Part shown: piece by piece, positions 1 through 8,887 of the stretch | Layout of the letters: each line of letters opens with the position of its first letter | Numbering within the stretch: position 1 is the first letter of the stretch | NCBI GenBank assembly: GCA_900554395.1 | Contig: USHB01000001.1 | Coordinates: 1 to 24,068 of the forward strand | Direction of reading: 5' to 3' | Source of the DNA: an uncultured Phascolarctobacterium sp. | GTDB taxonomy: Bacteria; Bacillota; Negativicutes; Acidaminococcales; Acidaminococcaceae | DNA: 24,068 bases | The notes under the pieces: generated by a model | Seen by the model: only the letters and a program-made list of their open reading frames with translations | Databases searched by the model: none | What the model was told of the DNA's origin: nothing | Translations under genes and position numbers: made by a program

Positions 1-270
1 CCCGCGGATATTGTTTTTATTTAAAGCCGGCATATACATAATTTCCATAAAAGTTGCGCCCAGTTTTACAAACAGGCTGTGAATGGTTTTTCTTGCCTGT
101 TCATCACTGTAACCAAGGCGTTCTTTAATGGTTTCTTCCGCCCTGATGCGCTGCTTTTTGGCAATGATGTAATACAGCCTGCCAAGCCCCAAACCAATTT
201 TTACAACCAGTTTATAGGGCAGGTGGCTGATTATCCAGCTCATGCTTTTTAACAAATAATAAAGCCACAT
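1..270 (-). CDS. LpxL/HtrB-type lipid A late acyltransferase, N-terminal part (gene runs off the left edge)
   Basis: Only the first 90 codons are present and the frame is open to the window edge. The ATG at 270 shares one base with the kdsC stop (TAATG), and a GGGAG Shine-Dalgarno lies about 10 nt upstream. The start MWLYYLLKSMSWIISHLPYK looks like the membrane-anchoring N-terminus of Kdo-dependent acyltransferases, which transfer a secondary acyl chain to lipid A at the inner membrane. The stretch from LGRLYY to NNIRG aligns by eye with the N-terminal part of the other acyltransferase in this window (12045-12935), for example ERLGYSDEQARKTI against ECLGVDEKRARQIA. The catalytic HX4E motif would lie beyond the edge, so activity cannot be judged. 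Its place after kdsC in a lipid A operon supports the call. Confidence 0.8.
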   Translation of the reverse strand, partial: MWLYYLLKSMSWIISHLPYKLVVKIGLGLGRLYYIIAKKQRIRAEETIKERLGYSDEQARKTIHSLFVKLGATFMEIMYMPALNKNNIRG

Positions 271-815
271 TATTGTGAATCTCCCTGTCCCTGCTTCAAA
301 TAAGCATCTACAATTTCATTCCATTTGCCCTGCGCTTTTAAAATCAGCTCTGCTGCTTCGCGCACTGCTCCGCGCCCACCGTTTTTGCTGCTTATAAAGC
401 TGCTTGCCGCAAGTACTTCCGGCGCAGCATCGGCCGGCGCACAGGCAAGCCCGGCAAACGTCAGTGCAGGCAAATCGTTTAAATCATCGCCCATATAGGC
501 AATTTCTTCGCGCAAAAGCCCGCCTGCCTCTGCAAGTTCTGCCAGTATCTTTCGTTTATCTTTTATGCCTTCGTAAAGTTCTGTAATGCCAAGTTCTTCT
601 GCCCGGCGGTGAATAATGGCGCTTTTGCGGCCGGTTATAATTGCCACACGCACGCCGCTGCGCAGAAGGCAGCTTAAACCAAGCCCGTCGCGGGCGTTAA
701 AGGCTTTAAACATTTCGCCTTCCGCACCGATATTCAGGCTTCCGTCCGTAAGCACGCCGTCTACATCCAGCGCCAGCAGTCTTACTTTAGCGGCATTTTT
801 TATATCACTCATCAT
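270..815 (-). CDS. kdsC: 3-deoxy-D-manno-octulosonate-8-phosphate phosphatase KdsC
   Basis: This 181-residue HAD-superfamily phosphatase removes phosphate from Kdo-8-phosphate to give Kdo in the cytoplasm. The HAD motifs are all visible: the nucleophile motif DVDGVLTDG (D17, D19), the conserved ARDGLG near 41-46, motif II in IITGRKS (T61), the motif III lysine in GIKDKRK (about K85), and motif IV in MGDDLNDLPAL (D110, D111). The length and the absence of a cap domain fit the KdsC family, which is normally tetrameric. The ATG at 815 overlaps the kdsD stop by one base (TAATG); a second in-frame ATG follows directly at 812, so either could be used. No strong Shine-Dalgarno is present, which suggests translational coupling to kdsD. 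Confidence 0.95.
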   Translation of the reverse strand: MMSDIKNAAKVRLLALDVDGVLTDGSLNIGAEGEMFKAFNARDGLGLSCLLRSGVRVAIITGRKSAIIHRRAEELGITELYEGIKDKRKILAELAEAGGLLREEIAYMGDDLNDLPALTFAGLACAPADAAPEVLAASSFISSKNGGRGAVREAAELILKAQGKWNEIVDAYLKQGQGDSQ

Positions 816-1792
816 TATACCACGCCCTGACGAACAAGGTCAGTCATATGCAGCAGGCCGATAACATGGTTTTCAGCATCCACAACCGGAAGCACGGTAA
901 TCGGTTTCGGGTGGTTGCTTTCCATAATATGCAGTGCCTGAGCTGCCAGTTTTTCTTTGGTAATGGTTTTGGGGCTTGCTGTCATAAGTTCCGTTACCGG
1001 ACGTTTCAGGAAATCCACGCCTTTGCTCAAACCACGGCGGATATCGCCATCTGTGAGCACGCCAAGCATTTTGTTTTCTTCATCGACAACAGATACAGCA
1101 CCCAAACCTTTATCAGTAATAACAAAGAGCGCTTCCTGCACACTGATATTTGCTTTAACAAGCGGATTTTCGCTGCCGCTGTGCATAATATCAGCAACCG
1201 TAAGCAGCAGTTTGCGTCCTAAGGAGCCACCCGGATGGAATACGGCAAACTGGCTAGCTGTAAATTTATGTTCCGATAACAGCGCCAGTGCCAGGGCATC
1301 GCCATAAGCAAGTGCCGCCGTAGTGCTGGAAGTAGGTGCAAGCCCAAGCGGGCAGGCTTCTTTAGATACGCCGACATTAAGCACAATATCGGAATTTTTG
1401 GCAAGCGTTGAATTAGGATTGCCTACCATAGCAATCAGTTTAGCACCAATCCTGCGCAGCGAAGGCAGGATATGCAGAACTTCAGCTGTCTCACCGCTGT
1501 TGGACAGCGCAATAACAACATCACCTTCCGTTACCATGCCCAAATCGCCGTGAATGCCTTCTGCGGGATGCAGGTAAAAAGAAGGCGTGCCTGTGCTGGC
1601 AAGGGTAGCTGCCATTTTGCGCCCAATGATGCCGGATTTGCCCATGCCGGTAATGACAGTGCGTCCCGGGCAGGACATAATCATCTCAACTGCTGCTTTA
1701 AAATGTCCGTCTATGCGTTCAACCTGTTCCAAAACAGCTTCCGCTTCCAGGCGCAGTACCTGGCGCGCCTGTTCCAGCATTTTATCTTCCAT
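815..1792 (-). CDS. kdsD: D-arabinose-5-phosphate isomerase KdsD (KpsF/GutQ family)
   Basis: The enzyme interconverts D-ribulose-5-phosphate and D-arabinose-5-phosphate, the first committed step to Kdo. Its 325 residues match the family length. The N-terminal SIS domain (about 30-175) carries TGMGKSGIIGRK near 48-59, HPAEGIHGDLG near 75-85 and the sugar-phosphate-binding ALSNSGET near 95-102. Two CBS domains follow (about 203-258 and 267-325), with TDGDIRRGL and IGLLHMTDLVRQGVV as recognisable pieces. The start at 1792 is supported by AAAGGAG upstream; an internal ATG four codons later is a less likely alternative. The gene sits 30 nt downstream of kdsA and overlaps kdsC, so the Kdo pathway genes are contiguous. 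Confidence 0.95.
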   Translation of the reverse strand: MEDKMLEQARQVLRLEAEAVLEQVERIDGHFKAAVEMIMSCPGRTVITGMGKSGIIGRKMAATLASTGTPSFYLHPAEGIHGDLGMVTEGDVVIALSNSGETAEVLHILPSLRRIGAKLIAMVGNPNSTLAKNSDIVLNVGVSKEACPLGLAPTSSTTAALAYGDALALALLSEHKFTASQFAVFHPGGSLGRKLLLTVADIMHSGSENPLVKANISVQEALFVITDKGLGAVSVVDEENKMLGVLTDGDIRRGLSKGVDFLKRPVTELMTASPKTITKEKLAAQALHIMESNHPKPITVLPVVDAENHVIGLLHMTDLVRQGVV

Positions 1793-1822
1793 CAGGAAAT
1801 CACTCCTTTAAATGCAGCGGCC

Positions 1823-2641
1823 TTAACCGCGAACAATTTTGTCTATTGCCAAAACGTCTTTTAAAAGCGCTTCAAGGTCATCAAGTTTTACCATGTTAGG
1901 CCCGTCGGAAAGCGCTTCTGCCGGATTATCATGTACTTCGAGGAACAATGCGTCAATACCTACTGCGGCGGCTGCCCTTGCCATATGCGGCACATACTGG
2001 CTCTGCCCGCCGGAAGAAGTACCCTGGCCGCCGGGAATCTGAACGCTGTGCGTAGCATCCATAACTACCGGATAACCAAGTTCACGCATAATTGCCAAAC
2101 CGCGCATATCAGTTACAAGCGTATTGTAACCAAAACTTGCGCCGCGTTCGGTCAGCATAATATTTTTATTGCCTGCTTCTTCAATTTTTTTAATAACGTT
2201 TTTCATACCCCACGCAGCAAGGAACTGGCCTTTTTTTACGTTGACAGTTCTGCCGGATTTGCCTGCCTGATAAACAAGGTCTGTCTGGCGGCACAAAAAT
2301 GCAGGAATCTGCAAAATATCAGCAACTTCGGCTGCCGGTTCTACCTGATATGTTTCGTGAATATCAGTTACAACGGGAACGCCCAAATCTTTTTTAATCT
2401 GTGCCAGAATTGCAAGGCCTTCTTTCAAGCCGGGTCCGCGGAAAGAATTGTAAGAGGAACGGTTTGCCTTATCAAAAGATGCTTTGAAAACATAAGGCAT
2501 GCCAAGTTTATCAGCAATTGCTTTAGCGCGTTTGCCAATCATCAGGCTGCGTTCATAGCCTTCAATAACGCAAGGGCCTGCCATAAGCAGCATGGGCTGC
2601 CCCTGTCCAACTTTATAATCGCCAACGGTTACTATATTCAT
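1823..2641 (-). CDS. kdsA: 3-deoxy-8-phosphooctulonate synthase KdsA, metal-dependent type
   Basis: KdsA condenses phosphoenolpyruvate with arabinose-5-phosphate to Kdo-8-phosphate. The reading frame is open back to 2728, but that would overlap kdsB by 59 bp. The ATG at 2641 has a perfect AAAGGAGG five bases upstream and gives 272 residues beginning [12 protein letters not shown], so I use it. The DAHP-synthase-like TIM barrel shows [19 protein letters not shown], the [12 protein letters not shown] active-site loop and [10 protein letters not shown]24, H198, E235 and D246 correspond to the four ligands of the metal-dependent class typified by Aquifex. E. coli-type enzymes have Asn in place of the Cys. 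The assignment to the metal-dependent class is inferred from these residues. The gene follows kdsB after 28 nt. Confidence 0.95.
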   Translation of the reverse strand: MNIVTVGDYKVGQGQPMLLMAGPCVIEGYERSLMIGKRAKAIADKLGMPYVFKASFDKANRSSYNSFRGPGLKEGLAILAQIKKDLGVPVVTDIHETYQVEPAAEVADILQIPAFLCRQTDLVYQAGKSGRTVNVKKGQFLAAWGMKNVIKKIEEAGNKNIMLTERGASFGYNTLVTDMRGLAIMRELGYPVVMDATHSVQIPGGQGTSSGGQSQYVPHMARAAAAVGIDALFLEVHDNPAEALSDGPNMVKLDDLEALLKDVLAIDKIVRG

Positions 2642-2646
2642 GTCTG

Positions 2647-2654
2647 CCTCCTTT
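2647..2654 (-). promoter_or_regulatory. Shine-Dalgarno that fixes the kdsA start
   Basis: On the minus strand this reads AAAGGAGG, a near-perfect anti-16S match, followed by five bases (CAGAC) and then ATG at 2641. It rules out the longer in-frame start at 2728, which has no comparable site and would lie inside kdsB. Confidence 0.85.
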
Positions 2655-2669
2655 ATATCAAACGGTATT

Positions 2670-3404
2670 TTATTTATTCTGTTCTGCAAAAAGTTTATTG
2701 ATGGCTTCCAAATCTTCCGGAGTATCAAAGCCTATACCCTGAAAATCGCTTTCCAAAACTTTAATTTTATAGCCGTTCTGCAAAGCACGGAGCTGTTCAA
2801 GCCCTTCTACCTGTTCCAGCATGGTAGGTTCAAGTGCTGCATACTGCAATAAAAAGTCACGGCGGTATGCATAAACGCCAACATGTTTATAAACTTTGGC
2901 ACCTGCAATTTCATTGCGCGGATACGGAATCAGGCTGCGTGAAAAATACAGCGCATAGCCGTTATCATCGGTAACGACTTTAACGGCAGCAGGGTCGTTG
3001 TACTCGCTTTCTTTCATCGGCACTTTCATGGTTGCCATTTTCAGCTCATCATTGCCTTCAAAAGCCTTTGCCAAACGGTCAATAATCTCCGGGTCAATCA
3101 TCGGCTCATCGCCCTGTACGTTAATGATAACATCAGCATCAGGGTACTGCATGGCAACTTCAGCCAAACGGTCTGTTCCGCTCGGGTGGTCCGGAGAAGT
3201 CATTACCGCTTTGCCGCCAAAACCAATAACGGTATCATAAACCATTTCATTGTCGGTTGCCACAATTACATCATCCGGCTCGTTTGCTTCGCAGGCACGC
3301 ATATAAGTATGCTGAATCATCGGTTTGCCCGCTATCAGCGCCAGCGGTTTGCCCGGCAGGCGCGTAGAAGCATAACGTGCAGGAATTACACACAAAACCT
3401 TCAT
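2670..3404 (-). CDS. kdsB: 3-deoxy-manno-octulosonate cytidylyltransferase KdsB (CMP-Kdo synthetase)
   Basis: KdsB activates Kdo with CTP to CMP-Kdo, the sugar donor for the WaaA half of the adjacent fusion protein. The 244 residues fit the family. Visible motifs are [16 protein letters not shown] at the N-terminus (nucleotide-binding loop), VATDNEMV, the substrate-contacting [16 protein letters not shown], and [13 protein letters not shown], whose acidic residues bind the catalytic magnesium. The ATG at 3404 overlaps the waaA-lpxK stop as ATGA, with an AAAGGAG site about 10 nt upstream inside the preceding gene. This arrangement fits translational coupling. The kdsA gene follows after 28 nt. 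Confidence 0.96.
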   Translation of the reverse strand: MKVLCVIPARYASTRLPGKPLALIAGKPMIQHTYMRACEANEPDDVIVATDNEMVYDTVIGFGGKAVMTSPDHPSGTDRLAEVAMQYPDADVIINVQGDEPMIDPEIIDRLAKAFEGNDELKMATMKVPMKESEYNDPAAVKVVTDDNGYALYFSRSLIPYPRNEIAGAKVYKHVGVYAYRRDFLLQYAALEPTMLEQVEGLEQLRALQNGYKIKVLESDFQGIGFDTPEDLEAINKLFAEQNK

Positions 3405-5929
3405 TGCTTTTTCGTCTCCTTTTGGATGGCGCTGATAATTGTTTTTTCAAACAAATCATGCCCTTCCGTAATCATAATGTCCATATTTAATATGTACAGC
3501 GGCAAATCCCTGTTAAAGTAAATAAACTCTGTCGGAATTTTTACCGCGTCTTTAGCGGTGGTAATCAGCGCCACAGCCTCTTTGCTTGCCGCGCGTTCGC
3601 TGATATACTGCATTTCAATCATGCCGTAATCGTGATGGTCGGGGTAGCGGATAGCTTCAAGAATATCCAGCCCGATGCTTGCCAGCGTCTGTTCGAAAGA
3701 GGACGGGTTGCCGATAGCGGAAAAGACCATAACTTTTTTGCCTTCCAATACGGAAAGGTCCAGCGTATTTTCGTGGATGCCTTTGTACCAGTCGGCAATT
3801 TCCACAAAGTTTTTGGGATGATGCACGCTTTCGATAACAGGAGCTTTGCCATTGTATTTATCAAGCGTTTTGCGCAGGTTAATACGGCTGAACTGAGAGC
3901 TTTGATCAGTTTTTGTCAGCAGGAAAAGGCCTGCCCTGTCAAGATGTTTCAAAGGCTCGCGCAGGGTACCGCGCGGCAGCAGGCTGCCGTTGCCGAACAT
4001 ATTGTAGGTATCTACCAGCACTACATCCAAATCACGGTACAGATGCCAATGCTGATAACCGTCGTCCATGATGATAACTTCGGCATTTAATTTATCAACG
4101 GCATACTGGCCTGTAACGGCACGGTTTTTACCGATGATAACAGGAATGCCGGGAAGTGTTTTAGCCATCAGATAGGCTTCATCACCCGCTTCATAAGCTG
4201 TCATAAAAATCTTTTTGCCGTCGCTTACAACGCCGAGTTCTTTATCCCAATGGGAACGATAACCGCGGTTAAGAATAACAACACGGTAACCCATGTTTTT
4301 AATCATTGCGGCAACTTTTTGCGCAGTAGGCGTTTTACCTGTACCGCCTACCGTAATATTGCCTATGGAAATTACACAGCAGTCAAGTTTTTTCTGTTTG
4401 AAAAAGCCAACATTATACAGCCACAGTTTGCTGCATACGCCGAACTCATACAAAATGGAGAAGAAACGCAGCACAAACAGCAGCACATTGCCCATCAGTG
4501 AAACTTTAGGGCCGTGCACCATCTGGTACACATATTGGATAATGAAATCGCCATGGCGCAGGCTGATGCCGCCGTCATCCTTCAAATTGCGGATATTGGT
4601 CGGATAACGCGCCATAATTGTGGCAGGAACCGTAGTAATGCGCAGCAAATCTTCAAGATATTCAATACTGCGCACGGCAGCACCGCGGTTTTCTTTAATA
4701 ACCTGCAAAGATGCAGCGCCCATTTTAGCGCGGCGTTCATCATTCTGAACAATATCAAGCAGTTCTTTGGTAAGTTCCGGTACGCCGCTTACCATTTTGC
4801 AGGCGCCGACCTTACTCAGCAACGAATAGGAGTCTTTAAAGTTCTGCATGCTGGGGCCAACCAGTATCGGTTTGGCATGCGCCGCAGGCTCCAACACATT
4901 ATGCCCGCCATGGTTAATCAGTGAACCGCCGACAAATACTACATCGCCGACAGAATAAATTCTGCCCAGTTCACCAATGGTATCAATAACAAGCACCGGA
5001 TAATGCGGGCGTGCGCCGTCAATTTTCAGCAGTTTGGAGCGCAGACCTGCATCATAGCCAAAATTGCCGGACAAGCGCACAATCTCGTTGGTGCGTTCCG
5101 GTTTACGCGGAGCAATTACAAGGCGTGCATTGGGGTAAGTTTCCCTTATCGTTTTAAAGGCTTCCAGCACTGCCTTTTCTTCGGTAGGATGCGTGGAACC
5201 GGCAACAATAACAGGATATGCGCCTTCGATGCCCAGTTCACGTTTATAGGTATCCAGGTCTTCCTGTGTTACCTCTGCATAAGTCTGGTCAAATTTGGTA
5301 TTGCCGGTTACATAAATTTTGCTGGTATCAGCGCCCAAATGGCGGATATAATCGGCATCAATGCTGGACTGCATGCAGAAACGGCTTACAGTATTCAGCA
5401 TATCGTCCCAAATTCCCAAAAGGTAACGGTAAGTTTTAACAGATTTTTCGGAAATACGCCCGTTAACCATCATTACAGGAATATTACGTTCACGCAGGGC
5501 GCGCAGCAAATTAGGCCAGAGTTCCGTCTCTACCGGCATAAAAATACGCGGGCGGATGCGTTTTACAACAGATTCGGATACAAAAGGCATATCCAAGGGG
5601 AAATAAATAATGGCATCCGCTTCGGGAATAATCTGATGCGCCATATCATAACCGCCAACCGTAACGGCCGATACAAGTATCGGTATATCAGGCATTGCCT
5701 TGCGAATTTCCTTAACCAGCGGGCTGGTAGCAACTATTTCGCCGACAGATGCGCCGTGAATCCAGATGCAGCCTTTATGAGCAACGGCTTCAATTTCTTC
5801 ATCGTGAATACCGCCGAGGCTTTGGCGAAGCCTTTTGGTAAAGCCTTTTTCACAAATTGAACGGTAAATGAAATAGGGCATTACCAGGAAAAAAGCGCCA
5901 ATCATCAATAAATTATAAATTATATACAT
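3401..5929 (-). CDS. waaA-lpxK: Fused Kdo transferase (WaaA/KdtA) and tetraacyldisaccharide 4'-kinase (LpxK)
   Basis: One uninterrupted 842-codon frame carries two complete enzymes. Residues 1 to about 430 are WaaA, a GT-B inner-membrane Kdo transferase. They include an N-terminal membrane anchor (about 2-22), WIHGASVGE with the probable catalytic base E64, ETELWPN, MVNGRIS, the TGNTKFD region, and the donor-binding GGSLINHGGHNVLEPAA near 334-350. Residues about 455-842 are LpxK, with a membrane-proximal helix near 478-500, the P-loop VGGTGKTP (527-534), LNRGYRSHW, GDEAYLMAK, MDDGYQHW (621-628, with the catalytic Asp), RGTLREPL and the late YPDHHDYG and TTAKDAVKI. No Shine-Dalgarno precedes a Met near the domain junction, so separate initiation of LpxK looks unlikely. 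GAGG precedes the ATG at 5929. msbA ends 9 nt upstream and kdsB overlaps the end. LpxK acts immediately before WaaA in the pathway. Confidence 0.95.
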   Translation of the reverse strand: MYIIYNLLMIGAFFLVMPYFIYRSICEKGFTKRLRQSLGGIHDEEIEAVAHKGCIWIHGASVGEIVATSPLVKEIRKAMPDIPILVSAVTVGGYDMAHQIIPEADAIIYFPLDMPFVSESVVKRIRPRIFMPVETELWPNLLRALRERNIPVMMVNGRISEKSVKTYRYLLGIWDDMLNTVSRFCMQSSIDADYIRHLGADTSKIYVTGNTKFDQTYAEVTQEDLDTYKRELGIEGAYPVIVAGSTHPTEEKAVLEAFKTIRETYPNARLVIAPRKPERTNEIVRLSGNFGYDAGLRSKLLKIDGARPHYPVLVIDTIGELGRIYSVGDVVFVGGSLINHGGHNVLEPAAHAKPILVGPSMQNFKDSYSLLSKVGACKMVSGVPELTKELLDIVQNDERRAKMGAASLQVIKENRGAAVRSIEYLEDLLRITTVPATIMARYPTNIRNLKDDGGISLRHGDFIIQYVYQMVHGPKVSLMGNVLLFVLRFFSILYEFGVCSKLWLYNVGFFKQKKLDCCVISIGNITVGGTGKTPTAQKVAAMIKNMGYRVVILNRGYRSHWDKELGVVSDGKKIFMTAYEAGDEAYLMAKTLPGIPVIIGKNRAVTGQYAVDKLNAEVIIMDDGYQHWHLYRDLDVVLVDTYNMFGNGSLLPRGTLREPLKHLDRAGLFLLTKTDQSSQFSRINLRKTLDKYNGKAPVIESVHHPKNFVEIADWYKGIHENTLDLSVLEGKKVMVFSAIGNPSSFEQTLASIGLDILEAIRYPDHHDYGMIEMQYISERAASKEAVALITTAKDAVKIPTEFIYFNRDLPLYILNMDIMITEGHDLFEKTIISAIQKETKKQ

Positions 5930-5938
5930 CGGCTAACC

Positions 5939-7672
5939 TCATTTCGTTTCCTTGTTGCGGTACTGAATTTGATAAAGATGGGCATACAGCCCGTTTTGTG
6001 CAAGCAGCTCGTCATGGGTGCCGGTTTCAACCAGCGCGCCATGTTCAAGCACCAATATTTTATCGGCATTTTTAATCGTGGAAAGGCGGTGCGCTATTAC
6101 AAAGGAAGTACGCCCAATCATCAGACGGTCCAATGCTTCCTGCACCACGCGTTCGCTTTCTGTATCAAGCGCTGAAGTAGCTTCGTCCAGAATCAGAATA
6201 CGCGGATTTTTAAGTATTGCCCGGGCAATAGCTATGCGCTGACGCTGACCGCCGCTGATATTAACGCCGCGGTCGCCAAGTTTGGTTTCGTATCCCTGCG
6301 GCAGCTGACGAATAAATTCATCAGCGTTGGCTGCTCTGGCAGCTTCAAACACTTCTTCCGGCGTTGCATCAAGCCTGCCGTATAAAATGTTCTCATATAC
6401 GCTGCCGTTAAACAGCATTGTTTCCTGCGGCACAATACCTACCTGCCCGCGCAGTGAATCAAGCGTTACGTCTTTTATGCTGTACCCGTCGATGCGGATA
6501 TCGCCTCCTGTAACGTCATAAAACCGCGGCAACAGGCTGGCAATGGTTGATTTACCTGCACCGGAAGGCCCGACAATGGCCGTTACCTCACCGGGGTTTA
6601 CCGTAAAGGATAAACCGTTCAGCACTTCTTCTTCAGGGTTATAACTGAATTTAACATTATCAAACTCAACTTTGCCTTTAACCGGCGGCAACGGTTTTGC
6701 TTCCGGCAGTTCTCTGATATCTTCCGGCAAATCCAATACGCCGAAAACACGATCACCTGCAGCTAAAGCCTTTTGAATGCTTGCGGCTACTTTAGTCAGG
6801 CGTTTAATCGGATTGGCAATATTAACCGCATATACCAAAAACGCAACCAATGCGCCTGCCGTAATATCACCGTCAATAACGCTGCGCCCGCCATACCACA
6901 TTACAATGGTTACCCCAACGGCTGCAACAAATTCCACAACCGGAGTCAGCAGGGAATTCAGTTTGATATTTTTCATGTTTGCATAAAAATTTTCTTTATT
7001 TTGGTCATCAAAACGGTTGGTTTCATATTCTTCACGCACAAATGATTTGATAACACGTGCAGAAGAAACAGTTTCCTGCAAAACAGAAGTCAATTCTGCC
7101 GTGCATTCCTGAATTTCACCGCCGTTTTTACGGATTTTTTTGCCGAAATAATCCATGCACCATAAAACAGCCGGAAAAGTGCAGAAAGTGAACAGCGTCA
7201 GTTTCCAATCCAGCCACAGCATCGCTACAATACTGCCTATCAGTATAAGGCCTTCGGTAACAAGCTCAACAGCTTTTTCCACCATTGCCGTCTGCATAGC
7301 CGCAACGTCATTGGTAACATAGCTCATAATGGTGCCGGTTTTGTTTTTATCGTAAAACGCCATACTTAAACGCTGTAATTTACGGAAAATTTCTCCGCGG
7401 ATGTCAATAACAACTTTCTGCCCTACCCAGCTCATTAAATAGCTTTGTCCATAGAAAAACAAGCCGCGGATAATAAAGATAACAATAATGCTTACTGCAA
7501 TTACATAAAGCATAAATGTATCTTTCTGTACCAGTACCTTATCTACAACGTCTTTAATTATCCATGGCAAATACAGATTACAGGCAGATGCCATAACCGT
7601 ACACAAAATTGCCATCATCAGGCGGTGCATATAAGGCTTGATATATTTTAAAAGTCTTAAATACAGATTCAT
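5939..7672 (-). CDS. msbA: Lipid A export ABC transporter MsbA
   Basis: This 577-residue half-transporter has an N-terminal six-helix exporter domain (about 1-310) and a C-terminal ATPase (about 330-577), the usual homodimeric MsbA layout. ATPase motifs are the Walker A GPSGAGKST (368-376), a Q-loop in GIVPQET, the signature NISGGQRQR (471-479), the Walker B ILILDEATSALD (492-503) and the H-loop VIAHRLS (H528). It is expected to flip lipid A-core across the inner membrane. Sequence alone cannot separate MsbA from other lipid exporters, but a position between lpxB and waaA-lpxK makes MsbA the best call. The ATG at 7672 overlaps the lpxB stop as ATGA, and AAGGAG lies 5 nt upstream. Confidence 0.92.
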   Translation of the reverse strand: MNLYLRLLKYIKPYMHRLMMAILCTVMASACNLYLPWIIKDVVDKVLVQKDTFMLYVIAVSIIVIFIIRGLFFYGQSYLMSWVGQKVVIDIRGEIFRKLQRLSMAFYDKNKTGTIMSYVTNDVAAMQTAMVEKAVELVTEGLILIGSIVAMLWLDWKLTLFTFCTFPAVLWCMDYFGKKIRKNGGEIQECTAELTSVLQETVSSARVIKSFVREEYETNRFDDQNKENFYANMKNIKLNSLLTPVVEFVAAVGVTIVMWYGGRSVIDGDITAGALVAFLVYAVNIANPIKRLTKVAASIQKALAAGDRVFGVLDLPEDIRELPEAKPLPPVKGKVEFDNVKFSYNPEEEVLNGLSFTVNPGEVTAIVGPSGAGKSTIASLLPRFYDVTGGDIRIDGYSIKDVTLDSLRGQVGIVPQETMLFNGSVYENILYGRLDATPEEVFEAARAANADEFIRQLPQGYETKLGDRGVNISGGQRQRIAIARAILKNPRILILDEATSALDTESERVVQEALDRLMIGRTSFVIAHRLSTIKNADKILVLEHGALVETGTHDELLAQNGLYAHLYQIQYRNKETK

Positions 7673-8805
7673 TTTTTCTCCTTGGCTACGCGGAGTATCA
7701 GTTCCGCAACTCGGTTTACCGCACCGGGGGCGCCCAATCTTTCTTTTACATAAGCCAAATCCTGTTTCATCTGCGCATTGCGCTCAGGTTCAAGCAGGTG
7801 CAGCGCTTCCTGCGCTGTTTTTTCAGAGGTAAAATCTTCCTGCAGAAGTTCCGGCAAAATATGTTTGCCGGCAACAATGTTCGGCAGGCCAATATCCGGA
7901 ATATTAATAACACGGCGTGCTATAAACGCCGATATAGGCGAAGTTCTGTACACAATTACACAGCCGAGCCCGCATAATGCAGCTTCCAGCGTTACGGTGC
8001 CGCTCGTCGCCAGCGCCAGGTCTGCAACACTCATTACGTCATAAATATGGCCTTCCACAATTTTTACGTTAAGACCGCTTGCTTTTATCATGCCTTCCAG
8101 CATTTCTTTAGGTATTGTAGAAGCACGCGGCATGGCAAAATCAATGTCAGGTTCTTTTTGTGCAATTAGTTTTGCAGCCTCAAGCAATGTAGGCAGCATT
8201 TTCTGTATTTCCATCAACCGGCTGCCCGGCAGCAGTAAAATAAGCCTGCGCCCCGGTTCTTTACCGGCAAACGCTGCCGCCTCTTCAACCGGCATGCTTG
8301 TTTTCACTATGTCAATCAGCGGATGCCCGACAAATTCCACATCGGCTCCCGCTTCTTTATAAACATCATACTCAAACGGAAAGATAGAAGCGATTTTTGT
8401 AACAAGACGCGCAACCTTGGGCGCACGCCCTTTATTCCACGCCCATGCAGACGGCGGTATGTACGATACAACCGGAATGCCTTTTTCTTTGGCAAGTTTT
8501 GCCAGTTTCATATTAAAACCGGGATAGTCAACAGTAACAAAACAATCCGGCTTACGTTCATCCATCACTCTGCCAAAATCGCTGCGCAGTTTAAACAACG
8601 CAGGCAGTTTTTTTACAACTTCCACAAAGCCCATTACGCCATGTTCTTTAATATCAAACAGCACTTCACCGCCGGCTTCGCGCATGCAGTCGCCGCCCAT
8701 GCCAAAAACTTCGCAGTCGGGTTCTATTTTTTTCAGCGCTCTTGTAACAGCACCGGCATGAACATCGCCGGAAGCCTCACCGGCAGAAATAAGTATCCTG
8801 GACAT
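7669..8805 (-). CDS. lpxB: Lipid-A-disaccharide synthase LpxB
   Basis: LpxB is a GT19 glycosyltransferase that joins 2,3-diacyl-GlcN-1-phosphate (lipid X) to UDP-2,3-diacyl-GlcN on the inner membrane's cytoplasmic face. Family landmarks are the N-terminal ILISAGEASGDVHAG, GVMGFVEVVKKLP, VTVDYPGFNMKLAK, the YIPPSAWAWNKGRA loop, FPFEYDVYKEAG with FVGHPLID, LLPGSRLMEI, and the donor-side ATSGTVTLEAALCG. The length of 378 residues is normal. The ATG at 8805 has GAAAGGAG just upstream. It is the first gene after an intrinsic terminator and an extended -10 promoter, so it probably opens the transcription unit that continues through msbA and the kds genes. Confidence 0.96.
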   Translation of the reverse strand: MSRILISAGEASGDVHAGAVTRALKKIEPDCEVFGMGGDCMREAGGEVLFDIKEHGVMGFVEVVKKLPALFKLRSDFGRVMDERKPDCFVTVDYPGFNMKLAKLAKEKGIPVVSYIPPSAWAWNKGRAPKVARLVTKIASIFPFEYDVYKEAGADVEFVGHPLIDIVKTSMPVEEAAAFAGKEPGRRLILLLPGSRLMEIQKMLPTLLEAAKLIAQKEPDIDFAMPRASTIPKEMLEGMIKASGLNVKIVEGHIYDVMSVADLALATSGTVTLEAALCGLGCVIVYRTSPISAFIARRVINIPDIGLPNIVAGKHILPELLQEDFTSEKTAQEALHLLEPERNAQMKQDLAYVKERLGAPGAVNRVAELILRVAKEKK

Positions 8806-8858
8806 AACGGCTCCTTTCTTCTATCTTGTTTAGTTTATTGCATACCAACTCATTATAT

Positions 8859-8887
8859 ATTATAACACAAAAAGACCGAACATTAAG
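8859..8887 (-). promoter_or_regulatory. Candidate extended -10 promoter for the lpxB-msbA-waaA-kds unit
   Basis: The minus strand reads TGTTATAAT at 8867-8859, a perfect -10 hexamer with the extended TGn element. A 17-bp spacer would put the -35 at 8887-8882 (CTTAAT), which is a poor match. The spacer overlaps the 3' arm of the preceding terminator hairpin. The lpxB ATG lies about 55 nt downstream. The -10 is convincing; the promoter call itself is inference. Confidence 0.6.

Noticed and set aside
1823..1830. TTAACCGC half-site at the kdsA stop, and again at 4265-4272 within lpxK
   Set aside because: An eight-base match is expected about once by chance in both strands of this window, and both copies lie in coding sequence.
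2642..2728. Longer kdsA with a start at 2728
   Set aside because: It would overlap kdsB by 59 bp and adds 29 residues not typical of KdsA, while ATG at 2641 has a perfect Shine-Dalgarno.
4590..4640. Separate start for LpxK within the fusion gene
   Set aside because: No Shine-Dalgarno precedes the Met codons near residues 439 or 470 and the frame is continuous, so a single fused product is more likely.
5003..5860. Long open frame on the plus strand opposite waaA
   Set aside because: It lies wholly antisense to a gene with clear catalytic motifs, its translation resembles no family, and it is the expected by-product of codon bias. The same applies to 1931-2701, 8323-8865 and 17314-18120 on the plus strand.
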